Source of the DNA: Pollenia angustigena | Taxonomy: Eukaryota > Arthropoda > Insecta > Diptera > Polleniidae | Assembly (NCBI GenBank): GCA_930367215.1 | Contig: OV884059.1 | Location: 27,676,945-27,740,944, forward strand | Direction: 5' to 3' | DNA length: 64,000 bases | Part shown: positions 1 through 14,300 of the stretch, piece after piece | Layout: the number at the start of each line of letters is the position of its first letter | How positions within the stretch are numbered: the first letter of the stretch is position 1 | Program-made: the position numbers and the translations under genes | The notes under the pieces: model-generated | What the model saw: only the letters and a program-made list of their open reading frames with translations | The model's database searches: none | Told to the model about the DNA's origin: nothing

Positions 1-360
1 TTACCGTTAACTCGAATAACATATTTCTCTTTGAACTCTTCCTTAGATTACAGACCATGTAAAAAAATTTTTTTGGAATAATTTTTATCAAATATCACCT
101 CTTTTAAGAAAGATAAATATTAAAGAAAACATAAAATAAAACAGTCTCACATATAAGAAATTACGTTTGCACAACTTTGCAGTCTGATTGTTCATCTAAG
201 TGAACAAATTTATGGGTAAATTTAAAAAATTAGTAAAATCTTAATATTTCTCTATGACAATATCGTAAAATAATCAGCTTTTAATAACTTTTAAATTTTC
301 GGTCACGGTAGACCTTTTGACGGAAATGCCCATATTCGTTTTGTGATTACTCAAATCTAT
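1..360. other. AT-rich non-coding sequence
   Basis: No gene or clear element. A short GGAAATGCCCATA at about 324-336 matches the terminal repeat of the GGGCATTTCC element family found elsewhere in the window and may be a fragment. Confidence 0.4.
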
Positions 361-1590
361 CGAAGACAATACACTTAATAAGCTGTTATACACAATATTA
401 AAACTGTTATACACAACTTTTGTAGCAATTTATAAAAAAAAAATTATTATTTTTTGTTACAATATTTGTTTGCAAAGTTTATTATATAACATGTACATCA
501 AAACTGTTATACAACTTATATAAACTTCTTGAACCATTATATAAAAAATTTAAACTGTCATACACCTTGTAAGAATATTTAAACAGTTTTAATATAAAAA
601 ACTAAGAACTTTCAAACTGTTATACACTTGTTAAATCTATTATAACACTATTCCGTATGTGTTTTATATTTATTGAAACTGTTATACAAAGTTAATTTTG
701 TATAAAAATCTATATTATGAAACTGTTGTACAGATTAATATAAAAAAGGAAAAAAAAATTTAAAATTCTTTTAAACTGTTTTTAAACTAATGTCATCCGT
801 AATCGACCAATGAGTTTTTTATTTTATACGGTTATAAATCAAACTTAAACTGCTGTACATAATTATTAACTGTTCTACATATTTACATATATGTATATAA
901 TTCTAAACTGTTATAAAGTGCCTTGAATGATAAATGTTATACATAAGTAACAGTTAAGTGTTTTATGCGGTTTTAAAAAATCACAAGAAAAAAATAAACT
1001 GTTATACCGTAAATTTTAGACTGTTATACCAATTTAAAAAAAGTTTTGAATAAACTTTTAAAATGTTATACTAGTGAATCTCAGCCTTATGCTATTATAC
1101 TGATCTTTCAAAACAGGTAAACTGTTATACCGTAAATTATACACTGTTATACCATTTTTAAAAAAGTTTAGAATAAACTTTTAAAATGTTATACTGTTGA
1201 ATCTCAGGATCGAATCACAAGAAAAATATAAACTGTTATACCGTTAGTTTTAGACTGTTATACCAATTTAAAAAAAGTTTTGAATAAACTTTTAAAATGT
1301 TATACTAGTGAATCTCAGCCTGATGCTGTTATACTAATCTTTCAAAACAGGTAAACTGTTATTCCGTAAATTCTTCACTGTTATATTAATTTAAAAAAAG
1401 TTTTAAATAAACTTTAAAAATGTTATACTGTTGAATCTCAGAGTTGAATCACAAGAAGAAAAAAATAAACTGTTATAACGTAAATTCTAAACTGTTACAC
1501 CAATTTTAAAAAAGTTTAGAATAAACTTTAAAAAGGTTATATTGTTGAAATCTTGGAACTTAGCTGTTATACTGATATTTCAATTACAAA
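360..1590 (-). repeat. Cluster of GTATAACAG-type motif
   Basis: Plus-strand ACTGTTATAC (gene sense GTATAACAGT) recurs roughly 25-30 times with small changes (CTGTCATAC, CTGTTGTAC, ATGTTATAC). Spacing is irregular in 360-980 and regular in the tandem part that follows. It starts about 560 bases beyond the stop codon, so it may lie in the 3' UTR or just downstream. Confidence 0.7.
985..1555. repeat. Diverged tandem repeat, about 110-125 bp
   Basis: Five diverged copies of a block holding two or three CTGTTATAC sites, an AAAAAGTTTNGAATAAACTTT segment, and a TGTTATACT...GAATCTCAG end. Alternate copies resemble each other more closely (TAGTGAATCTCAGCC versus TGTTGAATCTCAG), pointing to a roughly 235-bp higher-order unit. 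Confidence 0.65.
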
Positions 1591-2147
1591 TTTGTTATCA
1601 ATGTTGAAATAATTTTCTAAACAAGAATTTCTATTAAGATTCTAAATTTGCGGCTAATTATAGATCACACTAAAATTGCTACTTAAACCCAGCACCTTCT
1701 TTTTCCTACTTAATATTTGCCAATCCATTTTATAAATCCCAAACTATTTTCCATTTTTCACACTTAATTAAACTTTATTCCAAACTATTTTAAATAAAAG
1801 TCTTCTTCTTATCTTAAAAAATGAGATAAAGAAAACTTATATTTTAAAAATCATTCAAAACTTTAACAAATTCTACATTGCAAAATTATTATTTTACAAT
1901 AAAATTAAAAAAAGAAAATATTACGAAAAAAACTAAAAAAGTACGCATAATATCATTGCCACAAAATTTAAAAACAAATCAAAGAAAATTTTTACTTAAC
2001 AAATTTTCAAAAATCTCTTCTGTTAGTAGAAAAAAATATTGCCAAATAGAAATTAATATTGTTAATTAATTTAGTTTAAACATATACAGATGTATGTATA
2101 TTAAAGTTTAATATATATATAGATATATAGTGTATAAGTAAATATTT
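1591..2147 (-). other. Probable 3' UTR / downstream flank
   Basis: AT-rich sequence after the stop codon. Several AATAAA-like hexamers occur on the minus strand (for example near 1774-1779), but none can be chosen from sequence alone. No ORF here is convincing. Confidence 0.35.
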
Positions 2148-2379
2148 TTAATCATCATCTGATTCATCTTTAATAAACATACGTTGGGGAGCATGTTGTA
2201 AAGACAATGGCTGGCCAACCATGGTGACAGGCTGTTGAGGCGGTTGTAATGTTATACATTTCTTAGAGCGTTTTGGAGGCGGTAGTTCGGTGTGCGAATG
2301 ACTATTTAACAAATGTTTCGAAAGATGTTGGCGAACAGCAAAGGCCTCATTGCAATTGGCCACAGGACAAGTGAGGTAC
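2148..2379 (-). CDS. Zinc-finger gene, terminal coding exon 7
   Basis: 232 nt from an AACCAG acceptor to a TAA stop at 2148-2150. Encodes finger 9 (C-x4-C...H-x4-H, CPVANC), then a proline/glutamine-rich tail with PKRSKK (possible nuclear signal), an IKDE SUMO-type site and a terminal DESDDD. Confidence 0.9.
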
Positions 2380-5300
2380 CTGGTTATTTTGTTAAAAAAA
2401 TAAATAAAATTAAGAAGTTTTAAAGAAAAGAGAAAGAGAGGAAAAAAAGAAATAAGAAAACATTAGTATTATGAGTGGTTCGTGTTTTATTATTAAGTTT
2501 GTCTGCCTTAATTGGCTGACAAACTTAAATTCTAGCCAGCACCTGCCCTCTAAATGACGTTGTTCATGTTTCTTAAGTAGTGATTCCTGATTGAATGAAC
2601 TAGGACAAATATTGCATTTGTATTTGAACTCATCATGCATTTTCAGATGCTGCTCCAAATGGGCCTGCTGCAAGAATTTCTCATCACATTTTGAACATTC
2701 AAATGGATACTGAAGACCATGTGATTTCATATGTGTATGTAGTTGGGATTGCTGTTTAAATGTTTTCTCCGGACATCGGGGACAGTAGTAGCCGGTTATG
2801 CCGGCATGAGCTTGTAAATGTTGATTGAGCGAGGTGACTTGAGTGAATTTTTTCGGACATTGATTACAACAGTATTGTTGGACTTTATGGTGGGTTTTCA
2901 TATGATTATTCAGATTGGTAACTTGGGCGAAAGAACGTCCACATTCTGGTTCAATGCACACAAACGGACGTTCACCGGTATGTAAACGTCTGTGATTATT
3001 AAGATTTGTAATCTATTAAAGGAAAACAATTAGAAAAAATATTTTTGTTTGCCCTTATTTTTACCAACCAACCTGTGTAAATGTTTTGCCACAATCTCCA
3101 CAAACATAAGGACGATCATTAGTGTGTATACGCTCATGGTTCCTTAGATTGGCCGCTTGGGTAAAACCTTTTTTAAATCAAAAGAAAGCAAAAAATAACT
3201 CAAGTTTTCTTAAATTTTTTTTAACATTTACCTTTATTACAATAGTTGCACACAAATTTTCTTTCAGCTGCATGGTTACGTATGTGTGTTATCAAGGAGG
3301 ATTTCCTTGAAAATGTTTTATTGCATAAAGGACATGAGCCTTCTTCGTTAAATATTAAGTCAACCTAAATTTTTAATTAAACACAATTAATTACAAAGTG
3401 TGCAAAAAAAACATCAAAATAGAACAATACAAAAAATTTTGTCTATACGTATGTATTAAAAAAAACTCGTATACTACTGTTATACTTGTATAACAGTTAT
3501 AAGATTCAAACGTCAAATATAAAGAAAATGAAAGCTCAAGATTGGGCCAAAAAAAAACTAATACACTATTTAAATGGAAAACTCTTATACTTCTTAATAC
3601 ACAAATAAAAGAAAAAAACAGCGTTTTTATCTTTTGTAGTAAACAACTTTAAAACTCTTTTACGCAAAAATAGAAACGCTGAAGTTTTACCTAAAACTAA
3701 CGAGAACTCTATCAATTTGTATATATTAGTCTTATACTATCCTTACAGCAACGCATTTTAATTTTATCACTTAAGTGATGTCATTTTAAATCTCGTATAC
3801 ACGATGAAACCTTAATACAACAAAATGTTATCATTTTAGTTATTAAAATTTAAACCTTTATACATAACAACGTTTTTTATTAGAAATGTTTTTACGCCTT
3901 AAATCTATAATCTGAACTCAAAACACTAAAACATTAACTTAACTGTCATAACTATAATGTTTAACTCTTATTCTGACCTCTTATGCAAAATCATTTTAAA
4001 CAAATTTTATCAACAAATTACAATAACTTCTTTTTAAATATTAGCAACAGTTTTAATTAAAAAGTCTTATACGTTCTTACTGAAAACTCAGGAAAGATAA
4101 CTTTAATACAAACAATATTTCAAAAACTTTTCTACAAAAAACTAAAAATACTACAATTCGAAAAAACTCTTATACAGATATAAACAAGAGCATTCAGCAA
4201 AACGTCCTATATTGCTTTTAAATTTCTTAGGAAAAAGTTTATTAAAATTCTTATATCCAAAAAGACTTATACAAAATGTATACAAAATATGAACACTTTT
4301 ACAAAAAGCAGGAGCCTTATTCGAAATACTCCTACACAAAATATTTAAACTCTTATACAAACTTCTAAAAAAAACATAAACCTCGTAATCCCAAAATTAT
4401 ATTAAATCTATAACAAAGCTACATATAAAGTATAAACTCTTATACGAATCAACAAAAAACTCTTATACCAAAAATTATTCTCGTATATAAAGTTCCCAAA
4501 AATAAAATAAAAGCCCCAATAAAAATAAATTCCCTAATCTAACATCACTGCACACTAGGGTTGCCCGGCGGCCTGTTATAGTTCTCTTAAAAAACTTTAA
4601 AACTTTTATACGAATTATAAAAACTCTAATTAAAACATAAGCACTACAAGTAATAACTCTTATACAAAGTATAAAATTTCTTATAATACTAATTAAAAAA
4701 AACTATTATACAACAAAACTTTAATTCTCTTATAAATAAAATAATACTCTTAAACAGCATAAAACAAAACTCTTATATTTAAGTGGGGAACAAAATAGAC
4801 GCTGTAGTACAACGTTACGAATAGCGCTCCAACCTGTCAAAAGTTTTTTTTAACTTTTGACAGCATGAAGTTTCAAAATACTGTCAACAGAATACGTAGT
4901 TGTAGTCGCTGCAGTTGAAGTTGAAGCGCAAAATTAAAAATTTTGAACTTTGTCGCGCTACAGAGCATTCGTCAGTTTCAGCTACGACTACAACAACTTT
5001 ATTCTGTTCCAGGCCTTAGTCTACCTATAATTTAAATCTAAAAAATTTCAACTTATTTTAAAATTTCGTATAACCCAATTTAAGCTCACATTTTCTTTAT
5101 TTTTTTATTTTTATAAAAAGCCCAAAAAAGATATTATTAAATCAAAAAAATGAAAACATTGTTCTACAAATTCTGCATTAATAAAACTAGTTATAAAACA
5201 AAAGAAATTGATATATACATCTAAATGTTGTATGGTCTTCTCCAATTCATAGGAGGACATCGTGATTTGTTGGATTTTATTAACACCGTTTTTACGCGGA

Positions 5301-8300
5301 CGGCGTGGTGTTTGTTGCACTCTCTGCTTGTTTTTGAGGGAAAATATAAAATAAATTACACAAGAAGAGAAAAGTAAAATTGATATTACAATTTTATTTA
5401 AATATTTTGTTTTAATAATTTTAGGAAATTGAAAGTAAAAAAAAGAAGTAAATCAAAGCAAAATTAAAAATAATGTAATAAGTAACTTAAAAAAGCTAAG
5501 AGAACAATATAGTTTTTTGGGTTTAAAGAATAAAAAAGAATTTATAACAGAAAATATAAATGTGAAAGAGAGATACTTTAAAAAAAAACAAGTTGAATTT
5601 GTGTTAAAAGATCTGTAGTTTGTTTGAAAAGAACAAAAATTGTATTTAAAAAAAGCTTTAAAGGCAGAACTTTAAAACGATTTGTTTAAAATTTTGTTTT
5701 TAAGAAAAAATTTAAGTTATGTTTTCAGATTTTAATGTTATTTGGAAATTTTTGGGGTTCAAAAGATTAAGAACATGCTAACTTAAGTTTTAAAAATAGA
5801 GGTTATAAAGGGTGGTCCAACCATAATGCACGACGTTAATTGTGAGTCACTTGTATTTTTTGTCGTACTTATTTTGACATTTCTTTGTTTCAGTGTTTTA
5901 CAAATTTTACCATGCAGAGTTACACAATTGAGCAGCGCAGCGTGTTAAGATTGTTGAAGACTTTTATGAAATCAAAATGCATTTGTGGACTTCGTAATTT
6001 TTTGATCAGCATAATTGACCAAGCGTGACCACAATCGGGAGAAATGTGCGTAAGGTTCAGCAAACCGGGCCTTTAGCAAATGTGAAAACACCTGTGCATA
6101 CTCGCCTAGTTCGTTTATGGGCTGGGAGCATCGTCGGGTCGTACTTCTTCAAAAATGAGGTCGGCCAAGCAGTTACTGTGAATGGTGTTCACTATAGCGA
6201 CAGAATAACGGAATTCTTGTGGCCAAAATCGAAGATATGAACCTGGACGATATGTGGTCCCAACAGGATGGTGCCACTTGCCACAAAGCCAACTAAGCAA
6301 TAGTTCTTTTTTACGAAAAAAATTCAATGGATGAGTTGTCTCACATCGTGGCGACGTTAATTGGCCGTCACGATCATGTGATTTGACACCGTTGGACTTC
6401 TTTATTTAAAAGAAAAAGTGAACTGCAACAAGTCATGATCAATTCAAGAGTTAAAGGATGAGATAATTCGGCACATTAACGACATTGAATCTCAATTATG
6501 TCTAAAGAGTCATTGAAAATATGGACCATCGGATAGAGGTATGCCACCGAAGCCATGGCGAGCATTTGGCCGATATTTTGTTTCACACATAATTGTCATA
6601 GATCCTTCTATTTTATTAAGAAATATTAAGATAATTCTCTGAAAAATTTTTGTTTTATTAACATTTAACATCGTGCGTTCCAAGGTATATTTATAGCAGG
6701 TAGCCGCGAGATTACAACAATTGTACAATAAAACAAACAACAGGGCTTTTTATTGTTGTTTTGTGATACGGACTGTCAAACAGCAAAGATAAAGACAAAA
6801 AACTAGTTTACTATACCACATTTGACAGTTTGTATCATAAAATAAGCAAATAAAAAATAAACAGCTGGCTTTCCGAGACTACCTGCTATAAATATAGCTT
6901 GGTGCGTTCTTTATGTTAAGATGTTTGTTAAGGTTATTGAATTGTTATTTCTTTTAAGGTAAGGTGATTTTCAAAATCTATTTTATAACCTGTTTTGTGT
7001 TGAATTCGTTAGGATTATGTGTTATTTGTACAGGTTATGTTATGTTTTTTTAAGGTTATGAAGATTAAAAAATAATTTTTAAATATTTTTTTTTTTTTTT
7101 TTTTTGCAAATTTACTGTTAGTTGTGGTTCTTTGAGGTTATAGAGATTTTCAAAAACTTTTCCTCAACTACTTTTGACCAATTCCAGTTATGTGTAAGTT
7201 GAAAATATATTAAGAAATTCCTCTTTTAAAGTTCTGCCTAGTTTTTTTTCTCATAAAGGTGCATAAAATTAAACCATAAAAAATGTTAATTAATATCAAA
7301 AGTGTTACAAAGGTATGTGTGATAAAAATAAATAAAGTTTCAACTTACTTCTTCCGAATCGTCCTGCGATTGTAGACTATTGGTCGAATTGGTGGAGTTT
7401 TGTAATTGTTGTTGAGGCATTTGTTGTTGATTCAAATTATTCGCTGTATTGCTATTATTTGTTGTTGTATTACTATTATTATTGTTGGTGTTGTTAGCAG
7501 CAGTTGTTGCCGCCAGTGCCGGTTGACCTGTAGCAGTGGCAGTGGCAGCTACAGCCTGATAGAAGCCATTACCACTGTTTGTCAAATGTTCTGAACACTT
7601 TACACAGGTGGGTATATTATAGCCGGGAACTTGAAACAACTAAAAAGACCAGAGATTTTAAATATGATATTAGAAGGTAGGTACATAATTAGTTTTACTC
7701 GAATCCTATAAATATTGTTTCAGAAAAAAAAAATATCTATATGTACCTATTAAGATACAAATATGTGTGTAAGTAGGTATATAAGTATTTCTTCTCTTTC
7801 GAGAGTAGCAAAAAAAGCTAAGATCCTAAATAGGTACTAGTATGTACTTTAATAATAAACAGCTTTAAGGCTACTACTACTGAATTTATAAAAAATATTC
7901 ATATAAAAAATTTAATGAAAAAAATAGCAAGCCTCATCATACTGTTAACATCACATTGGACAAAAAAGTAAAAAAAAAAGTAACACAGAAAAATCGAAAT
8001 AATGAAAAAAAGTAATAATATAAATATAAAAAAATATATAGCCAACTCACAGCAAACTATTGTAAGGTTAGTTATCTTTACATCTCTGTCCCCTCGTTTA
8101 AACCCTACCAAGAGACAGCTTTAAAAATAACAACAAAAACAGAAAAAAAAAATAACACAACATTAAAGAAACGTATGAAATTAAAAAAAAAAAAAAAGAA
8201 AAAAACATTGTGCGCGCTAAAGAGAAGTTGTATTCTACACAAATGACGTAGAAATTGAGAAGGGTTAAGATTTAAACAGGAGTAATAATCTGACAATAAA

Positions 8301-11300
8301 CAAATAAACAGAGGATAATGCCCAATTTTCAGGATAGTATTCAAATCTATATCAAGGTTATTTTCATATAAACTTAAATCGTATTCAAACACTAGATTGA
8401 TTTTTTGAGTTTTGTTTAAAAAGTCTTATCATCTCATCGATTTCGAACGTTAACGTTCGCATAGAAAATTACATTTAAAACAAAAACAAATTGTCGAATT
8501 TTGTTTTGGTTTTAAATATAATTTTTCTATGCGAACGTTGAAGATCGAAATAGTTAAACAGGCAGTTATTAATTAAGACAAAAGTATGGTAGCACTACTA
8601 AATACATAAAAATATCACAAAAACGTGTATTCATTTACAAGGAGGCCTCCAAAAACAGCTGTATGCGATTGCTTTGCCTGTTGTTGTTTCATTGGTTTAA
8701 TATTGAGACCACCTTGCTAAGTTTTTCCAATGGAAACTTAAAATGAACTTAAATGTACCACATCAGTGAATTAAGTTACATTTAAGTGTTTAGTGAAGAA
8801 AATAATTTTGTATTTAAAACGATTTTAAACATAAATGTGTTTTAATGTCAGTCCTAAAAATTGGGCATAAGACATTTTAAAACAAGAAAAAAAGTAAAGT
8901 CGGTCAAGTCCGACCACATGATAACCTACACCACAGTATTTAAAAAAAAAATTCAAAGTGTACCCTATTTTGGGAGCCATAAGAAATCTTGGATCCGCCA
9001 GAAGAAAATTATGTTTTGATTAGGGTTCAGATTTTCATGCACTAAGATATCTAAAATATGCGCTTAAAATATGCACTAAAAAAATCCAAAATATGCACTA
9101 AAAACTTGAAAATTTTCCAAAAAAAAAATCGATTTTTAATTTTACTAAAAACAAAAATATTGTTGTAAAGTTGAATTCAAATACAACTCTGTTTGTGCAA
9201 CACGTATATCCTTTTGGTAACACTTGTATTATTTTACGCTGGGTCTCCACTTAGCAATTTGTATTGCTAAGTACAAGCAAAAGCGTCGGCAGAACAATGG
9301 AGCAATAATTGCTGATTATATTGCTGGAGAACATTTGAAACTGCTTTGCCAGTAATTTGCAATTTTCACCGCGAGTAGTTGTATAAAGTTTTGTGCCTCT
9401 ATTTATAACAAATGTTTCGTCGTTTGCTTTTGTTGATATTGACGTTTATTTAAAAATATAATATGTATATAAAAACTTTTTCTGTATTTTGTTGAAGTAT
9501 TTTGTCACTTGGCGGCTTTTTCTTGATTGCTTTTTTAATAAATAAACACACAAATAAATAAACAACCGTACAGAAAAATGAAATGTCAGATAAATGACAA
9601 CTGATTTCACAGCAGATTGCTAAGCAATAATTGCTCAAGCAATCAGAAGAGCAATCATTGCGCAATGGATTGCCACTCATGTCAATTTGCGGTCTATACA
9701 TCGCAAATTTAATGGAGCAATTAAATTTGACGTTTGCCGCAATAAACATTGCTACGTGGAGACCCGGGGTTAAGTATTCTTTCTTTTGAAATATTTTTTA
9801 AACGTTTTTTTTTTTTCATTTAAGGTACTTAAGGCCTAACCATAATATGCATTGCCTTGCTTAACCTACTGTCAAAAATTAACAAAAAGTCTCTCAAATG
9901 TATTTAAATAAAAAACAAAAACAAAATAAAAAAACATTTGATTCCGTACGAAATGTGCGATAAGTTTCGCGCTTTGCTTAAGCAAATGACAGTTTCATAA
10001 AACTTAACAAAAAGTTTCCTTAAGAAAAATATGGTTTGCCTCATATGATGTACATGTATTCGCACATTTGCTAAAGCCAACTTAAGAACATAATGGTTTG
10101 GCCTTTAGCTTTAAGTCAGTCGTAATAAATTACTTGACATAGAAGCATCGTTTTTAAATAACCTGGGGAATTTTCAATAAATATAAAAAATTCAGTCTAT
10201 TGTTATTCAAATATCTTAAAAAAAAACTTAAATAACGATGTAATTTAAGTTTTTGTTTGTTTAAAAAAAGTAGTGTTTTATTAAAGGTAAAACTTTGTCT
10301 TTCACTTGAAGAATGCCAATGCAAAATTTATTTTTAGATCCCACTTTGATTCAAGATTGGATCAAAAATATTTGAAATTTATTTTATTTTTTAAAATCCC
10401 TAATTTTTTTTTTTTTTTTGTAAAACGTCTAGCCAGGTGCCCATATTATTAATAATGGCTGCGGTGGAAGGGGAATCAAGGGATACATTTCATTAAAAAT
10501 TGCAATATAATCGAATTGGCTTCTAACTTCCTCTGCAACGAGGTATAACCCATGTGCCAAGCAAGTAGCTTGTAACAGTTTTGGATAACATATTTTAAGC
10601 GCTTTGGAAGCCTTAACCATGCAGCATCGGTTTAAAATAGAAGGATCTTTTGTCGAAATCTTGAAAAGCTTGTATTAAAAGCAAAGCTCCAAATTTAAAA
10701 ATTTGTTGGAATGTTTTGTTGTGTATTTAAAAATTTTATTTAAGAACTTTTTTTAAAATATGGAAATTAAAAAAAAATCACTCAAAAATTTCAAAATATG
10801 CAAAGATGTGCATTCAAAACCATATATGCATTTTCACCAAAATATGCAACAATATGCAAAAACAAATCGATGCCATTTGAACGCAAAATTCTTGATTCGG
10901 AAAGATAATTATTGTTCGACATCGTTCTTAGACTATCGACAAAAAACATGCATTTGAATGGAAATCGCATCCCTAGTTATGAGGTTATGATACATGTAAA
11001 AGTTCTTTGTGCTTAAAAGCATATAAATCATATATTCTATCCTGGTTTTAAAAATTCCAAGATTTCTATGGCAGCAGCTAAACGTTCAAGCTTTTCGCAT
11101 ATACTTTACTGCATTTTAAAATTAATTTAAACGTATAGTCGGCCCACATGTAGGGATCAAAAACACAATAGCATTTCGAATGATAGGACAGGGATAGGAA
11201 GAACGTTTTGCGTTATGAGTTTAAAGGTGTTTTTGGTTCGTTTTCAGCCTTTACAGGCATTTTTGTTTGTTTTCAGAAAAAATAAACAAAACATTTTATG

Positions 11301-14300
11301 ATTACGCAACTATACTTGGAGCTCTAACATTTAGCTTCCAGCAACAAAACTTATTGAAAAAAACTTATATATACCCTTTTCCACCTGTGGTGAAGATTAT
11401 ACCCTTCATGTTATTTAGATGTTAGTCAAAAGACATTAATTTATTTAACTACCATTTGTTTTAACCGTTTAAGAACAATCTGGCTTACGACTATTTACCC
11501 TATTGCAGGCAAAAGTTTTTCCGATCAATCAACAAACGTCTTTCGGTTAGCTCTTTTTACTTATCTATCGATATCAAAATTTCGATGAAAATTTTATAGA
11601 AGTTTGCATAGATTTCATTATGCTCTCTGCCAAGTTTGCAAAAAAAATAGTGCATTTTTTTAAATACCATTGATTTGTATGCCAATTAATGCAGTACTTT
11701 TACATATTATTGAAACACATCATGAATAGTGCAATATAATTGCATTATCACTAGAGTAGTGCAAAAATAATGATGCATTATTGTTGCATTATTATTAAAA
11801 CATATTACACCGAACTTAAATATAACTTGCGCATTTTTATCATAAACCTGAACAATTATGACATTTTTTTAATTTGTGCAATTGTAAATTAAGGAAAAAG
11901 GTTTACTGTAAGCAAAGCAAATTTATTAATACAATATAATATTTCGTACAATTTGAAAGAACAAATACGGCGCATTTAAAAATAAATAATGTAATGCAAA
12001 AAATTGTGCATTAAAATGGTTAAAGGCAATGGTGATACAATTCACTTTCATTTCCATTGATTAGGTTTAATGTAATTAAATTGTCAATACATTAGCATAT
12101 TTAAGGCATTTTTCTGGTACACCGTAATAGAAGCATGAGTTTTCAATGGTTCTCCACCAGTAATCGGTTTTAAAACAGGTGAAATTGAAATATGTACGGT
12201 CCTCTCCCAGACAAATGGTTTTAAAAGTGAGTTTTTAAACTCACTTTGTGCATATGGTTAATCTTGAAAACTGAAACTAAGTCCGCTTACAATGATGCAC
12301 GACCTGCTTCCTCGCTCAGAGTAGTTTTAAGAACCCCTTCAGTAAGAACCAATTTCCACTTTGCGCCTAGCATTTGGGTTACTAATTTGATAAAGAAAAT
12401 TTGTCGTCTGAAAACATTACAGTAATTACAGTTGCTAATGAAGGTTGGAAGCAACTCAACTTCAGTTCAGTGGCCATCCATAATCGACCTATTAATGTTA
12501 TTTTTGTTAACTTCTTTGAAGTTTTTATATACACTAGGATCGCCCGGTGGCCGAAATTCGACTACTCGACATTTACTTTCGAGAAAGCCTGTGCGTTATA
12601 CAACAAAAACGTACACATTTTAAGAGAACGGAAAAACTGCAGTAATCACCCAACTTTGTACGTTTAATTGAAGAAATTTAGAAAAAAAATATATTTTGCA
12701 TATCTACACACAAATTCCTTTAAAACGATATATGTATGTATGTTTCATTAAAATCGGTGGGCGATAAGATACTTAAAAATCAACCACAAAAAAATTGTTC
12801 TCGTATTTATATATAAGATAAATCTAAATATGGGCATTTCCTGGGGTCACGAAGGTACGTTCGTACGCTTTTATGTACAACTAATATAGAAAACAAAACT
12901 TTTCCTAGCATTTTTTTTGTGATTCGATAGCATTTGGGTAGCTCTATGTTTAGTGCAAAAGATGGATTTCATCGAGTTAAAGTTTTCATAATGATAGTTA
13001 CAAACGTGTGGTCCCGAACGTACGCAAAATAGAAGTCAACTTTGGCTGACAGTAGTGAAATGTAAAAATCTGCAAATTGGAACGGAATATTCAAAAGTGA
13101 TTAATTTATTTTAAAAGTGTATTAATGTAGGTCTCTATCCAGTATTTTTGTTTAATTGGCTTAAGTACCGGTCGCGAACGTACGATTTTTCCATATGTTT
13201 TTGTATTATTATCACCATGCATTTTTCCATAAATATCTTCAAATTGCCCTAACGAAAAACTTTATACGCAATTTACAATTGATTGTAATTGAGAGAATAT
13301 GAAGAAAAAGTGCAAACATAACATATTTTTTGCATGTAAATATTTATATAAAAATGTCTTTAAAAGTAGCTTAAAATGATAATATAAAATTTTCCTGTTT
13401 CCAGCCCGATTTGCTCAAGTAAAACAGCTGAGACATGCTATGAAACCAGTGTATTATATAAAAAAACATAGACTTTTTTAATAATAAACAATAAAAGACG
13501 ATCATTATCCACATTTTATTTTTCCATCCTGGTTTACCATTCTGAGGAAATGCCCATATGTAGTATGACTAAGATCTCATTTTAATAGTCTTTTTGTGAT
13601 TTTCTTTTTGGTAAAAGTTTTCAAAAACAAAAACCGTTACTTGGATGTTAGATATAATTTTATTGAAATTAGATAATTTTACTTCATCTTAAAAGCATTT
13701 TTAAATTCTGTATATGGTAACACTGGTTAAAGCTTTCTTTGGGCCGGTTCACACATGTAAAGTTTGACTCGTCAAATCTTGAGTTTTTAGGAGAGAGGGG
13801 AAGAGAAATGCCATCTCTCCTAAAAGCTCAAGACTTGACGAGTCAAATTTGACGTGTGTGAACAGGCACTTTGTGTTAATAGTTATTTAAAACAAGGGGG
13901 ACTCAAGTAATATTTTCCACAATTAAACCCCTTTTACAAGGCACGCACCTGTATGATACGTAATGTTGTTTTATTTTGCTTTAATACTTGTATTCTTTTA
14001 TATGCAATTTTTTTTTTTTTGTGTTTTGTATTTTTTTTTTTTTTTTTTTTTTGTTGTTCAAGTTAAAATTATTGAAGCAAATGGACGGTTTATAAGGGTG
14101 TACAAACTCAACATTAAAGACTTTAAATATAAAATATATATAAAAAGTATAAAAAAAAATAGAATTACAAATAAAAGTAACAAAATTAAATGAAAAAAAT
14201 CGCAAGAAAATCGTATACCTACAAAAAAAAATACATAAAATCAGAACTTAAAATGTTAATTGCGAAAATTAAAAAACTTAAACAAAATTTGAAAATTCTA

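Larger units (their letters stand above)
9021..10975 (-). mobile_element. hAT element relic (DUF659-type)
   Basis: Ends TAGGGTTCAGATTTTCAT and the inverse of TAGGGATGCGATTTCCAT. A weak 8-bp duplication, GTTTTGAT/GTTATGAG (6 of 8). Both ends carry clusters of AATATGCA, a subterminal repeat pattern usual for hAT ends. It contains a transposase fragment and two later MITE insertions. Confidence 0.7.

Noticed and set aside
1774..1779. AATAAA on the minus strand as the gene's poly(A) signal
   Set aside because: Such hexamers are frequent by chance in this AT-rich flank and nothing singles this one out.
7406..7594. Plus-strand ORF opposite exon 2
   Set aside because: Shadow of the Asn/Gln/Ala-rich coding exon on the other strand.
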